This document shows positions 1 to 8,919 of a stretch of 64,000 nt of DNA, one piece after another. The DNA is from UBA10348 sp002469915 (GTDB lineage: Bacteria > Bacteroidota > Rhodothermia > Rhodothermales > UBA10348): the NCBI GenBank assembly GCA_029249345.1, contig JAQWHM010000016.1:248001-312000 (forward strand). Reading direction: 5' to 3'. The notes under the pieces are model-generated. The model was given only the letters and a program-made list of their open reading frames with translations. It did no database searches and had not been told where the DNA came from. The position numbers were made by a program, and so were the translations under genes. How positions within the stretch are numbered: the stretch's first letter is position 1; every line of letters begins with the position of its first letter.

Positions 1-334
1 CAACGTTGAAGAAAGAGCCTCCGCCGTGTCCACCTCCGCCGGTAGCTTTGATGAGCAATTCACTGTCCTCTGGAGTAATCGTATCGATCACAGCAAGGAC
101 GGCACCATGTGCTTCAGCTTGTCCTGCATAAACCCATCCACCGGCTCCACCACTGTGACACGTGGCACAAACTTGGAGGATTGGTTTAACATCAGATGAA
201 AATGAAAGGGGTCCGCTAGGAACTTCAAGGTTTGATCCACCGGGTAGATCATCTCCGCGGTCCAGAGGGTTGTCTGTTCCACAACCGATAAGAGCGACAG
301 AGAGCCCAAGGGCTAATAGTGTGCGTTTGAACAT
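1..334 (-). CDS. c-type cytochrome lipoprotein, partial (3' end outside window)
   Basis: Reading leftward from the ATG at 334, the frame stays open to the window edge, so the C-terminus is missing. Residues 1-18 form a lipoprotein signal peptide ending in a lipobox (LIGC, Cys18). A CATCH haem-attachment motif follows at about residues 56-60, so this is expected to be a membrane-anchored monohaem c-type cytochrome facing the periplasm, covalently loaded by the cytochrome c maturation machinery. The context around CATCH (SDVKPILQ before it, GG-rich after it) resembles the small cytochrome domains common in the FCB and planctomycete groups. A purine-rich GGAGA lies 7 bases before the ATG. It starts 24 bases after the stop of the upstream FMN-binding gene, so the two are probably cotranscribed and may exchange electrons. 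The electron partner is not identifiable here. Confidence 0.75.
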   Translation of the reverse strand, partial: MFKRTLLALGLSVALIGCGTDNPLDRGDDLPGGSNLEVPSGPLSFSSDVKPILQVCATCHSGGAGGWVYAGQAEAHGAVLAVIDTITPEDSELLIKATGGGGHGGGSFFNV

Positions 335-358
335 GATAAATCTCCGATTGAATCAGCT

Positions 359-898
359 TTATTCGGTAATAAATTCTTTGTGTACGGCCAGCGCTCTTTT
401 CACAGCCGTGGCAATAGATGTTGACGTCCAGGTTGCCCCACTGATACCATCAATATCTTCGCCAATCTTCACATCCTGCGTCACTTTGACGTTCATGAAC
501 TGCTTTAAGAAGGTCCAACTCATGGCTGGCTTACCTTTGTCTTCACCGAAGACAGTAAAGCCGACATCGTAGACTTTACCTTCAGGACGAACAGCGACGA
601 GAACCTGGAGAGGGCCTTCTTTGCCTTCTTGGTTCACAATGATGACTGTACCCATAACACCACCACCAGAGGTCGTACCGTTGTAAATGGTGTAGTTGCC
701 TTCCATCTCGACGCCATAGGTGGATCGAAAACCTGAGGCTTGCTCACCCGAAACAGCGACCGTCAACTTCTTCAAGCCTGCAGCACCCTCTTTCTGCAGC
801 ATGGATTTAAGGGCATCTTTTATCCGGCTGGCAAAGCGGGTCGGGATTGGAATGCCGAACTGGAAGCTCTCATGGCGGAAGTCCCAGTTGGAATCCAA
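359..898 (-). CDS. FMN-binding domain protein
   Basis: The C-terminal half carries the FMN_bind signature, GISGATWTS at about residues 152-160. In this family the flavin is attached by ApbE through a phosphoester bond to the Thr of the S/T-GAT-S/T motif. These domains serve in extracytoplasmic electron transfer (NqrC, RnfG and stand-alone proteins). The start is uncertain. The frame opens after a TGA near 945, and the only initiators are a TTG at 898 and an ATG at 802. Neither has a clear Shine-Dalgarno, and neither gives a signal peptide, which is odd because ApbE flavinylation normally happens outside the cytoplasm. The 5' end may be truncated or mis-sequenced. The gene lies directly upstream of the c-type cytochrome lipoprotein, giving a plausible two-gene redox unit. 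Confidence 0.75.
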   Translation of the reverse strand: MDSNWDFRHESFQFGIPIPTRFASRIKDALKSMLQKEGAAGLKKLTVAVSGEQASGFRSTYGVEMEGNYTIYNGTTSGGGVMGTVIIVNQEGKEGPLQVLVAVRPEGKVYDVGFTVFGEDKGKPAMSWTFLKQFMNVKVTQDVKIGEDIDGISGATWTSTSIATAVKRALAVHKEFITE

Positions 899-1087
899 CG
901 CTTGCAGCCGTTTTACGCCGAAGGTGATGAGCCTATCCGTTCAGGAGGACGCTAGGACTCGATCTGACTACAAAGTCTGAAATTTGATATGGTGCGGCCG
1001 GCCAAAGCCCGGCCACACTTTTTTATGTCCACGTTTTTGTGCGACTATTCGTACTATTGTGGCCAACACCCACTTGATAGAACTATC

Positions 1088-3781
1088 ATGCGTCGCTCTT
1101 CTTTTTTTGGGCTTTTCGCTCTCTTTGCGCTTCTTGTACTCCTTCCAGCCTGTACTGAGCCGGAGAACTCGTTCGAAATCCAGTTTGCCGGATCTCCGGA
1201 TCGAACCTGGATAGGTCCTCAGTTTTATGCCAATCGTATGCTGGATTGGGAATTGCGTGACGGAAGACTACTTAGCAAGGAAGGTCGCGCCGCCAAACCC
1301 ATGCGCACCGTTCATTTGCTGACGCGATACCTCAATGAAGAGGAGGGTAGCCTCAATATGAGCATCGTGACGGGCGCGGTGAATGATCCTGACATGGCTG
1401 ATGACAGTACATGGACCGGGTTTTTGATGGGAGCCGGAGGAGAAGGAACGGACTACAGGATATCCTCCCTCGTGCATCATTGGCCGGCGCCGGGAGGCGG
1501 TCTCATTGTTGGCGTAGATGGTAGTGGGGCCATAATGGTCAGGGATAACGAAAATCCGGATGCTAAACGAGGTGCACGACGAGACTTTACGTCAGATGAT
1601 TGGCCTTTAGTGCCTTCCATTGAAGCGGTGGGCCGGGTCTCAGATATGACTAAATTCGGTATTCGTGTAATGGCTACGCCGTCGGAATCTGGGTATTCCA
1701 TGGTGGTAGAAACGACTGATGCGCAGAGTGATGAGGTGATCAGCCACGCGGTATATACCGACTTGGATCCTAAGTATTTCACTGGGAATATCGCTTTAGT
1801 GTCACATAGAAGCCCTTCTTCAGCAGGCGCAGGATACTGGTTCGACAACTGGGCGTTAGCTGGGTCTAAAGTGGAAAAAGACGACTCTAGAGGGTTGGGA
1901 CCCGTGATTGGTGTGCAATACACCATTAGCGAGGGAACGCTGAAGATGACCGCTCAGATGGGACCGTTAGGCGATGACGACTCTAAAGTTGCTGATCTTC
2001 AGATTCACCAAAACGGATCATGGAATACCATTGCTTCTGGTGAACTAGACACGAATGGATTTACCATCGGATTGCGGGTGGATGATTGGCCGTATGAAGA
2101 AGACGTACCCTTTCGAGTGATGTATTCTCTGTGGGAAGGCGCGCAGCCGGTGACACATTACTATGATGGGACGATTCATTCCACGATCGAGGGAGAAGAG
2201 TTCATTCTTGCGGCGTTGAACTGCCATCATATTTCGGGCGGCGATGGTACGTGGACGCATAATCATTTCTGGTGGCCACATGCGGATGTGGCCGAAGCGG
2301 TGGCCTACCACGAGGCCGATATGTATTTCTTTGCCGGTGATCAGATTTATGAAGGAGGATTAGCCGGAATCGTTCGTGGGCCTGCTGACACGGCCATTTT
2401 GGACTATCTATATCACTGGAATCGGTTTTTATGGGCCTTTGGAGACCTGACGCGTCATCGTCCAACGGTGACAATCCCGGATGATCACGATGTATATCAC
2501 GGCAATGTTTGGGGAGCGGGAGGTAAGGCAGCTACCGGACCATACCGACCAGCATCTGACAATGGTGGCTACATCGAACCTCCTGAGTTTGTCAACGCCG
2601 TGCATCGAACACAGACCTCCCATTTACCGGACCCCTACGATCCCACCCCCATTCTGCAGGACATTTCTGTGTACTACACCAATATGGAGTTCGGTGGGGT
2701 ATCGTTTGGGATTGTAGCGGATCGAATGTTCAAGAGCGCACCGCGCACGCTGCTCGAGGATGCACAGGTTAGAAATGGGTGGCCATCTGTTAGAGACTGG
2801 GATGCAGCGAAAGACGGAGATCATCCGGATGCGATTCTGCTAGGCGATCGGCAGCACGAATTTCTGGATGATTGGGCAAAAGATTGGGGTACACAGACTT
2901 GGATGAAGGTCTTTCTATCTGCCACCCTTTTTGCCAATGTTGCTACCATTCCCGAAGAGGAAATGAATGGTTCAATAATCCCGGGGCTTCCTATTCCACC
3001 AGCGGGTCAGATTGTAGAAGGGTATAAAAAAGCGATGGACATGGACTCCAACGCTTGGCCTCAAACGGGTCGAAATCGAGTGGTTGATGTCATGCGTCGA
3101 GCGCGGGCGTTTCATATTGCCGGAGATCAGCACTTAGGAAGTACGGTCCGCTATGGAAAAGATGATTTTCAGGATGCTGGCTACGGTTTTGTAGTGCCTT
3201 CCATCGCCAATATTTGGCCCAGAAGATGGTTTCCTCCAGAAGTTAGCTCAACTCGGGACCCGAACGCATCCTGGTATACTGGAGATCATTTAGATGGATT
3301 CGGAAACCACATGACCGTACTCGCAGCCGCAAACCCCGTAAATTCTGGTCGCGAGCCATCTGCTTTGTATGACCGCACTCCTGGATACGGTATTATCAAA
3401 ATGAACCGAACCTCTCGTGATGTCGAGCTTACCGCCTGGCCACGTTGGGAGGATCCCTCGGACCCCAATGCCCGTCCCTACAAAGACTGGCCCATCTCAT
3501 TTAATCAGGAAGCTGGAGATGGAAGGACTCCAGTCTCCATGCTAGCGGTTTTAGAGTACCCGGAAGGCCAGGCACCGGCCATCGAAGTAGTAAATGCGAC
3601 CACGGGAGCTCATGTCTATTCGTACCGGCCAAACGGCGTCTCGTACTCTGTTCCGATATATGACGATTCTAAAAATTATGTGCTGAAGGTGACTTCTTCG
3701 GATGGAAACACGAAGGAATACCAGATGCCGGCAGGAGCATATCCTCTTACAGATCCCATTCGCATCCCTGACTCACAGTAA
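1088..3781 (+). CDS. PhoD-like alkaline phosphatase/phosphodiesterase lipoprotein
   Basis: A protein of about 897 residues beginning at the ATG at 1088. The reading frame is open further upstream, but only this start gives a lipoprotein signal (hydrophobic stretch, then LPAC, Cys at about 22). The central part has the metallophosphatase pattern of the PhoD family: GDQIYEGG near residue 417, PDDHD near 462 and GDQHLG near 678, supplying metal-binding Asp and His residues. The N-terminal 300 residues look like a beta-rich, laminin-G/concanavalin-like domain (a repeated YWFDNWALAG-type strand pattern), and a small beta domain follows the catalytic part. PhoD enzymes hydrolyse phosphomonoesters and diesters outside the cell using Fe/Ca. 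A second phosphatase-superfamily gene starts 12 bases downstream, so the pair probably scavenges phosphate or degrades a phospho-polymer together. The exact substrate is unknown. Confidence 0.8.
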   Translation: MRRSSFFGLFALFALLVLLPACTEPENSFEIQFAGSPDRTWIGPQFYANRMLDWELRDGRLLSKEGRAAKPMRTVHLLTRYLNEEEGSLNMSIVTGAVNDPDMADDSTWTGFLMGAGGEGTDYRISSLVHHWPAPGGGLIVGVDGSGAIMVRDNENPDAKRGARRDFTSDDWPLVPSIEAVGRVSDMTKFGIRVMATPSESGYSMVVETTDAQSDEVISHAVYTDLDPKYFTGNIALVSHRSPSSAGAGYWFDNWALAGSKVEKDDSRGLGPVIGVQYTISEGTLKMTAQMGPLGDDDSKVADLQIHQNGSWNTIASGELDTNGFTIGLRVDDWPYEEDVPFRVMYSLWEGAQPVTHYYDGTIHSTIEGEEFILAALNCHHISGGDGTWTHNHFWWPHADVAEAVAYHEADMYFFAGDQIYEGGLAGIVRGPADTAILDYLYHWNRFLWAFGDLTRHRPTVTIPDDHDVYHGNVWGAGGKAATGPYRPASDNGGYIEPPEFVNAVHRTQTSHLPDPYDPTPILQDISVYYTNMEFGGVSFGIVADRMFKSAPRTLLEDAQVRNGWPSVRDWDAAKDGDHPDAILLGDRQHEFLDDWAKDWGTQTWMKVFLSATLFANVATIPEEEMNGSIIPGLPIPPAGQIVEGYKKAMDMDSNAWPQTGRNRVVDVMRRARAFHIAGDQHLGSTVRYGKDDFQDAGYGFVVPSIANIWPRRWFPPEVSSTRDPNASWYTGDHLDGFGNHMTVLAAANPVNSGREPSALYDRTPGYGIIKMNRTSRDVELTAWPRWEDPSDPNARPYKDWPISFNQEAGDGRTPVSMLAVLEYPEGQAPAIEVVNATTGAHVYSYRPNGVSYSVPIYDDSKNYVLKVTSSDGNTKEYQMPAGAYPLTDPIRIPDSQ

Positions 3782-3793
3782 ACCATCATTTGT

Positions 3794-4858
3794 ATGCGGT
3801 TCAAAACCATTTTACTTGCGCTCCTCTTTCTCGGGGTCAGCCAAGCTCAGGCTCAAGAAGTTGAAAATGTATTCCTCATTACGTTGGATGGTCTTCGATG
3901 GGAAGAAATGTTCTCCGGAGCCGATAAGTGGCTCATGGATAATCCTGCTTACACGTCTGGAAAGGAAGAGATAGCAGCGAAATATTGGTTCGATGATCCT
4001 AGGGAGCGCCGGGAAGCACTTATGCCGTTTTTCTGGTCTACGATCGCGACAGAGGGGCAATTAATAGGAAACAGGTTGCTTGGTAGCAAGGCGAACGTGA
4101 CTAACAAAGAGATCTTTTCGTATCCCGGATACAACGAGATTTTAACCGGTTTTGCCGATAGCACTATCACCAGTAATGACAAGGTTCCCAATCGGAATAC
4201 GACGGTTTTGGAGTGGTTAAACAACCAAGATGAATTCAAGGGAAAGGTTGCCGCATTCGGCTCTTGGGATGTGTTTCCCTTCATCATTAATGAAGATAGA
4301 AGCGGTGTCCCAGTGAACGCCGGTTTCGAATCAGCCACGGGAGAGTTGTCACCCAAGGAAGAGTGGGTCAATCAGATACAATCTCAGACTCCATCTCCTT
4401 GGGGTTCAGTTCGTCTGGATGTATTCACCCATCATTTTGCACTTGAATACCTTAAACGCAAGCGCCCGCGGGTCGTCTACATTTCCTACGGTGAAACGGA
4501 TGATTTTGCGCACGATCATGACTATGATCATTATTTGAAAGCAGCCCATCGAACGGATGCCTTCATTTCAGACCTTTGGAATTGGGTGCAGTCGGATGCT
4601 GACTACAAGAACAAGACGGCCTTTGTAATCACGACAGATCACGGCCGTGGAGATAAAGATCGTTGGATCGGCCATGGACTGGATTGGATCGGTTCAGAAA
4701 ACATCTGGATGGCACTCATGGGTCCAGGCATTGAACCACTGGGAGAAATTGCCGGCGGTGCACCTCGCTTTCAAAACCAGATCGCATCCACGGTGGCGCA
4801 TCTTCTTGGACTCACCTATTCGAATCGAGTAGCGGTAGGGGAATCCGTTTTGAAGTAG
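3794..4858 (+). CDS. secreted alkaline-phosphatase superfamily hydrolase
   Basis: A 354-residue protein with a cleavable signal peptide (residues 1-20, ending QAQA). It has the core of the alkaline phosphatase/nucleotide pyrophosphatase/sulfatase superfamily: metal-binding Asp32 in LDGLRW, a nucleophile region SYPGYNEILTG near residues 108-118, an ETDDFAHDHD segment near 236-245, TTDHGRG near 281-287, and GHG about seven residues later. The LDGLRW and TTDHG elements resemble type I phosphodiesterases and phosphoglyceromutase-like enzymes rather than Cys-type sulfatases, since there is no CxPSR motif. The candidate nucleophile would be a Ser or Thr in the SYPGYNEILTG loop. The gene is 12 bases downstream of the PhoD-like lipoprotein gene and likely shares its transcript. 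The substrate cannot be read from sequence. Confidence 0.75.
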   Translation: MRFKTILLALLFLGVSQAQAQEVENVFLITLDGLRWEEMFSGADKWLMDNPAYTSGKEEIAAKYWFDDPRERREALMPFFWSTIATEGQLIGNRLLGSKANVTNKEIFSYPGYNEILTGFADSTITSNDKVPNRNTTVLEWLNNQDEFKGKVAAFGSWDVFPFIINEDRSGVPVNAGFESATGELSPKEEWVNQIQSQTPSPWGSVRLDVFTHHFALEYLKRKRPRVVYISYGETDDFAHDHDYDHYLKAAHRTDAFISDLWNWVQSDADYKNKTAFVITTDHGRGDKDRWIGHGLDWIGSENIWMALMGPGIEPLGEIAGGAPRFQNQIASTVAHLLGLTYSNRVAVGESVLK

Positions 4859-4936
4859 GAATTCAGCGCATATTCCTATGTTCTGGGTTGTTGGATAGAT
4901 GCTTCTGAGTCACCTTGCAGGATCGAGGTATTCTGT

Positions 4937-6783
4937 ATGAAAGACTCAACCAACAGTACTGAATTTGAGCACGATCTAGATCTCTACTTTCTAGGTCCCA
5001 AATCAGAACAGCGACAGTTTCTGGAAGAAGCGCTGCATTTGGTGTTGAATGATCATGTATTCTGGCGGCGTAATTATTTTCCCAAAGACCCACCTGCGAT
5101 TTCCTATCCCAAGGTCAACGGTTCGGAAGCCATTCATTTTAAAGAGACGTTCTTCACCGAGCTCTTCTCTTTGATTTCGGACCTCAAGCTGGATGTGCCT
5201 GTGTTTTCTCCGCGCTATATGGCGCATATGATTTCAGAAACCACACTACCCTCTCTCGTGGCCTATTTCGCCACGCTGCTCTACAATCCTAACAACGTTT
5301 CTAGTGAAGCTTCTCCCGTTACGAGCTTGAGGTAGGGCGGCAATTTGCTTTGCTATATGGATATGATCCAGATACTTCGTTTGGTCACCTGACGTCTGGT
5401 GGGACCATCGCCAATTACGAGTCTCTGTGGTTTACGAAGGCAGGACGTTTTTTACCACTAGCCATCGAGATTGCTCGGTATGCAGAAGGGACGGAGATTG
5501 AAACCGGTAAGGAGGCGCTCTTTCGACTGTTAAATGTCACGCTCCCAGATACCGAGGTTCTTCTGAACGAATTTTTGTCTGAGGGTGAGGATCCAGCCCA
5601 GCGTTGGACCTTTTTGACTCACCATATGATTTCCCATGTTGGGGACCTTGGATTTGCTCGGAATGTGGAACGTGTTTTTGGTACTCCTTGGATTCAGCCG
5701 GTAGTCTTGGTGCCTCGTACGGCACACTACTCGTGTTCTAGGTCAGCCAGTTTGCTTGGCGTCGGGAAAGACAGCTATCTAAAAATAGAGGTCGACGAAG
5801 AATTTCGGATGCGGCCAGCCTCACTTAAACAGCTTCTGGATCAGTGCCGAGAGCGCTACCAACCTGTTTGGCAGATTGTAACAATAGCTGGTACCACGGA
5901 ATTTGGCTCTGTAGACCCAATCGATGAAATTGTCCAGGTCCGAGATGCCGCAATCAAAGACGGGATATACGCCCCGATTCATGTTGACGCTGCGTATGGA
6001 GGTTATTTTCCGACTATGTATCGAGATGGGGAAGAGGGGCCGGACCCACTTGGACCTCAGGATTCGTGGATTAAAAATGCGTTTAGGGCCTTTCAACACA
6101 CCGATTCGATAACGGTTGATCCTCACAAGGCGGGATATATCCTATACGGATCCGGCTCCATCGTTCTCAAGCACGGTTTTTTGAAAGATTTGGTAGCCGA
6201 AACAGCGCCGTACTGCTCGGATCGAGAAGACACCACACGGTTTGACAAACCATCGCCTCAGCTCGGCAAATTCATTTTAGAGGGCTCGAAACCCGGTGCC
6301 GCAGTCGCATCGGTATGGTTTAGTCACAAGTTGATTCCGCTCAACAAGGATGGGTATGGGCGACAATTAGCCAGCCTCTGTACTATTGCCCGCTCATTTG
6401 ACAGCATGGTTAACGAGAGAAGTCGTTTGACCTCTCTGTTCCGTTCTCACACGAACCTAGTATGCATTTATGCGGTGAATGAGCAGGCCAAATCGCTTTC
6501 CGAGGTCAATGCCGTAAATGAATACCTGGCCATCCGATTTGGCGTCAAGGAAGTAATGAGTATTCAGAGTTACGACTATCTGATCTCCAGAACGACTGTG
6601 AGTTTGGATATGCCTTACGTGCAAAATGATCCGTGGCTCAGTTCCCTTGAGCAGGACTCAGATCACCTAGTCGTACTCAGGCTGGTATTTATGAATCGAT
6701 GGGTAGAATCGAATGAGGCGTCCGGAAAGTCCTATATGATGGACTTTTTGGATCTCCTGGAAGGTGAACTTAAAGCTCTGTAA
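4937..6783 (+). pseudogene. group II PLP-dependent amino-acid decarboxylase, interrupted by a frameshift
   Basis: Two adjacent open frames together make one decarboxylase of about 615 residues. Positions 4937-5335 encode the N-terminal 132 residues, including NPNNVSSEASPVT, a family hallmark. The frame then runs into TAG at 5333. Codons starting at 5320 in the -1 frame read YELEVGRQFALLYGY and continue through GHLTSGGTIANYES to 6783. The PLP lysine motif DPHKAGY is intact in the second part (nt about 6119-6139). Length and these motifs match the tyrosine-decarboxylase-like branch of group II decarboxylases. A net loss of one base (or gain of two) near 5318-5322 explains the break. It could be a real inactivating mutation, a sequencing error or, less likely, programmed -1 shifting; I see no obvious slippery heptamer. 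The 3' end overlaps the convergent MBL gene by 14 bases. Confidence 0.8.
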
Positions 6784-7633
6784 GGGGCCGAGGGTTGGCT
6801 ATCTCTAGTCCTCGGTTTCCTTGAGTCACATTACTTAGGCTCACTACAGGATCGTGTTCAAAAAATAAGTGCCAGCCTTCATTGGTGGCTCTTTCGAGGA
6901 TTTTTGCCTTTTCTGTAATGGTCGTCATTGGCCACAGATCATAGCCCATATTCCAGGCGGGAGACAGGTGAGCATGCGTAGGAAGCAGATCGGCGGTAAA
7001 CAAAACGGAGTGGTGCTCGTCGTGCACGCGAACCAACTGCATGGCCAGCGTGTGGCCATCTACCGGAATGACCTCAATCCCCGGGAAAAGATCAAACGAC
7101 CCTTCGATCAGATTCAACTGCCCGGATTCGCCCAAAGGATGAAGATTTTCATCTAGAAATGAGGCCTTTTCTCTGACATTAGAAGCTGCTGCCCAATCCC
7201 AGTGTGCTTTTTGCACGTGAAAAGTCGCGTTTCGGAAGGCGACTTCAGGTTTTCCGTTCACGAAGCGGGTACTTCCACCGCAGTGGTCAAAGTGTAAATG
7301 GGTCAAAATCACATCCGTGATGTCGTCTTTCTCGAAGCCAAGTTGTTTGAGAGAGGCATCCAGGTTTTCAGATTCATCATCTATGGCATAGATGGATCCA
7401 AATTTTTCGTTGTACTTGTCCCCGATTCCATTGTCTACCAGGATCAGTTGACCATTTCCTTCCATTAAGAGGCAACGGGCATTCAGTGGAATACGGTTCA
7501 GCTCATCTGCGCTGATTTTCCGCTGCCACAGAGGCTTGGGAACGATGCCAAACATGGCACCGCCATCAAGGCCAAATCGTCCTGTTTCTATGGAATGCAG
7601 GTGGTAGGATCCGATAGATGACATAATATTCAA
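6770..7633 (-). CDS. MBL-fold metallo-hydrolase
   Basis: A 287-residue protein of the metallo-beta-lactamase superfamily with the metal signature HLHFDH at residues 112-117. The other metal ligands are expected at the VDGHT His and at the Asp of TADLLPTHAH. No signal peptide is seen, so it should be cytosolic. The family includes lactonases, glyoxalase II-like thioesterases and N-acyl homoserine lactone hydrolases. The DNGIGDKYNEKF segment and the long insert are typical of the AHL-lactonase/YtnP-like group, but I cannot assign a substrate. ATG codons at 7633 and 7624 are both possible starts. It converges on the frameshifted decarboxylase gene and diverges from the aminotransferase operon, with 149 bases between the two starts. 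Confidence 0.75.
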   Translation of the reverse strand: MNIMSSIGSYHLHSIETGRFGLDGGAMFGIVPKPLWQRKISADELNRIPLNARCLLMEGNGQLILVDNGIGDKYNEKFGSIYAIDDESENLDASLKQLGFEKDDITDVILTHLHFDHCGGSTRFVNGKPEVAFRNATFHVQKAHWDWAAASNVREKASFLDENLHPLGESGQLNLIEGSFDLFPGIEVIPVDGHTLAMQLVRVHDEHHSVLFTADLLPTHAHLSPAWNMGYDLWPMTTITEKAKILERATNEGWHLFFEHDPVVSLSNVTQGNRGLEIANPRPLTEL

Positions 7634-7782
7634 GGCTGATTGGTATGGATGTCAAGATACTACTCGACTCGCCCAGTTGGAATGTGCACGAGTGAGGTAC
7701 ATATTTTCAATAAAGTGGTGGATATATGTTCGTCTAGACCCTAATCTCGTATGGACATCTTTAACTCGTTACCACTCAACGC

Positions 7783-8919
7783 ATGGCCGTCTCAGAAACG
7801 CACCGCATCCAAACTAAAGATCTTGACACGCCGCCTCGGCTCTTGTTGGGTCCAGGTCCTTCAAATGCTCATCCAAGAGTGCTACGGGCCCTTTCAAATA
7901 GGCAGGTCGGACACCTCGATCCTACGTTTATCGATTTGATGAATGAGGTGCAAGAACTGCTGCGCTACGCTTGGCAAACGGACAACAAAGTGGCTATTCC
8001 TGTGTCCGGAACGGGATCGGCCGCCATGGAAGCCGCAATAGCGAATACGGTTGAACCCGGTGACCACGTATTAGTGGGGTGCAACGGTTATTTCGGAGAG
8101 CGCATGGTAGATATGGCTAGCCGATACGGTGCTCAGGTCCACCGTATGGACAAACCTTGGGGCGAGTCCTTTGACCTCGCGGAAATTCGTACTGCGATGG
8201 AGGCTGCTCGTCCGGCTGTATTGGGTCTTATCCATGCAGAAACCTCAACGGGCGCTCGTCAACCGCTCGAGGGCGTCGCAGAGCTTTGTGCAGAGTTCGA
8301 TTGTCTGCTGATTGTAGACACGGTCACGAGCTTGGGAGGCGTGCCTTTGTTCATTGACGAATGGGGTATTGACGTCGCTTACAGTGGTACACAGAAGTGT
8401 CTGAGCTGTCCTCCGGGTATTGGTCCATTAACATTAGGACCGCGTGCTTTGGACAAACTGGAATGCAGGTCTACTCCCGTTCCAAATTGGTATCTGGATA
8501 TGTCACTGGTGGGAAAATACTGGGGAAGTCAGCGAACGTATCACCACACGGCTCCCATTAATATGAACTATGGATTTAGAGAGGCGCTCCGATTGGTCGC
8601 CGAAGAAGGGCTTGAGCAACGGTGGGACCGTCATGCAGCCAATGCTCAGTTATTCTGGGATGGACTAGAAAACATGGGGCTTTCTTGTCATGTGGATGCA
8701 TCCATTCGCCTACCAAGTTTGACGACGGTACGCGTGCCCGAAGGCGTAGACGCTGGCGCTGTGGCGCGTCACCTTTTGAATACCTACAACATTGAAATTG
8801 CGGGCGGTCTCGGTCAGTTAGCTGGAAAAGTTTGGCGGATCGGGCTCATGGGCTTCAATTCTAGGCCGGAAAATGTCCGGCTTTTGCTGTCTGCTCTGCA
8901 AGAAACGATTCAGAAATGA
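7783..8919 (+). CDS. class V aminotransferase (alanine-glyoxylate / serine-pyruvate type)
   Basis: A 378-residue class V PLP aminotransferase. The N-terminal LLGPGPSNAHPRVL, the SGTGSAAMEAA phosphate-binding loop at about residues 75-85, the HAETSTG segment and the Schiff-base lysine K205 in SGTQKCLSCPPG match the AGXT/serine-pyruvate aminotransferase subfamily. These enzymes make glycine from glyoxylate using alanine or serine, and related ones act on other small 2-oxoacids. The stop overlaps the next start by four bases (ATGA at 8916-8919). The gene is therefore translationally coupled to the D-2-hydroxyacid dehydrogenase downstream, which would supply a 2-oxoacid for it to aminate. This is the first gene of a four-gene operon ending in an anion transporter. 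Confidence 0.85.
   Translation: MAVSETHRIQTKDLDTPPRLLLGPGPSNAHPRVLRALSNRQVGHLDPTFIDLMNEVQELLRYAWQTDNKVAIPVSGTGSAAMEAAIANTVEPGDHVLVGCNGYFGERMVDMASRYGAQVHRMDKPWGESFDLAEIRTAMEAARPAVLGLIHAETSTGARQPLEGVAELCAEFDCLLIVDTVTSLGGVPLFIDEWGIDVAYSGTQKCLSCPPGIGPLTLGPRALDKLECRSTPVPNWYLDMSLVGKYWGSQRTYHHTAPINMNYGFREALRLVAEEGLEQRWDRHAANAQLFWDGLENMGLSCHVDASIRLPSLTTVRVPEGVDAGAVARHLLNTYNIEIAGGLGQLAGKVWRIGLMGFNSRPENVRLLLSALQETIQK

Noticed and set aside
740..955. A 71-codon plus-strand ORF (ending RSGGR) opposite the FMN-binding gene
   Set aside because: It overlaps the FMN-binding gene's 5' half on the other strand. Its C-terminal part looks protein-like, but it has no domain or Shine-Dalgarno that I can support.
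7634..7782. Possible sigma-70 promoters in the divergent region before the aminotransferase operon
   Set aside because: AT-rich stretches exist, but no hexamer pair with normal spacing was convincing.
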